From NCBI GenBank assembly GCA_944989445.1, contig CALYLW010001012.1, forward strand, positions 213,501-277,500: 64,000 nucleotides of DNA, read 5' to 3'. The notes below the pieces were generated by a model. The model searched no databases. It was not told the origin of the DNA and was given only the letters and a program-made list of their open reading frames with translations. A program made the position numbers and the translations under genes. This stretch comes from Ampullaceana balthica. Lineage: Eukaryota; Mollusca; Gastropoda; Lymnaeidae. Shown here one piece after another: positions 63,989-64,000 of this stretch. Each line of letters opens with the position of its first letter. Position 1 is the stretch's first letter.

Positions 63989-64000
63989 GTAGCTTTTGTT

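Noticed and set aside
61495..63402. Direct-repeat array considered as a CRISPR-like array
   Set aside because: There are no spacers; units are contiguous 16-mers derived from a transposon end in animal DNA.

Overview
The window is AT-rich, intron-dense animal DNA with no prokaryotic-type gene layout. The transposon mix suggests a mollusc, probably a heterobranch gastropod such as a planorbid snail: GATAA-tailed LINE 3' ends, tRNA-headed SINEs sharing that tail, a LINE of the kind often annotated 'craniofacial development protein 2-like', and hAT, pogo and piggyBac relics. The species is inference. One host gene is visible, on the + strand. It enters from the left edge and leaves at the right edge, so neither its start nor its end is here.

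I reconstructed 68 exons (3725-63988) from splice consensus, reading phase and alignment between repeats. They encode about 3,500 residues of a secreted or extracellular protein of the VWDE type (von Willebrand factor D and EGF domain protein). After the tail of an F5/8 type C (discoidin) domain, one ~800-980 residue module is repeated four times and a fifth begins. Module order: Ig-like domain, Cys-bearing beta-rich linker, VWD domain, Cys-rich post-VWD region, EGF-like domain, IPT/TIG-like segment, short CxxC hinge. Modules 1 and 2 end with two PAN/Apple-like domains; modules 3 and 4 do not. Approximate spans: module 1 5379-17482 (~943 aa), module 2 17675-37286 (~977 aa), module 3 38735-49502 (~809 aa), module 4 50045-60373 (~795 aa), module 5 from 63756. 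Modules begin and end in phase 1, and many exon sizes (77, 64, 109, 93, 115, 191 bp) recur between them.

The introns are full of mobile elements. 1-3724: decayed hAT transposase with a retroposed insert, MITEs and a repeat here called R1. 7734-9493: element with perfect 13-bp TIRs placed seven bases after a splice donor. 19340-21266: hAT element with perfect 8-bp target duplication and a smaller one nested in it. 24770-28200: broken LINE. 31925-35232: three GATAA-tailed LINE ends and a TA-flanked DNA element. 37691-38534: three hAT-type MITEs, two nested. R1 recurs at 39394, 42692 and 45672. 52760-53459: piggyBac-like element in TTAA. 60671-63408: pogo-like element containing ~120 copies of a 16-bp repeat derived from its own terminal repeat.

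The points of most interest are the VWDE module amplification, the differing intron positions between otherwise homologous modules, two GC-AG introns, and the TIR-derived satellite.
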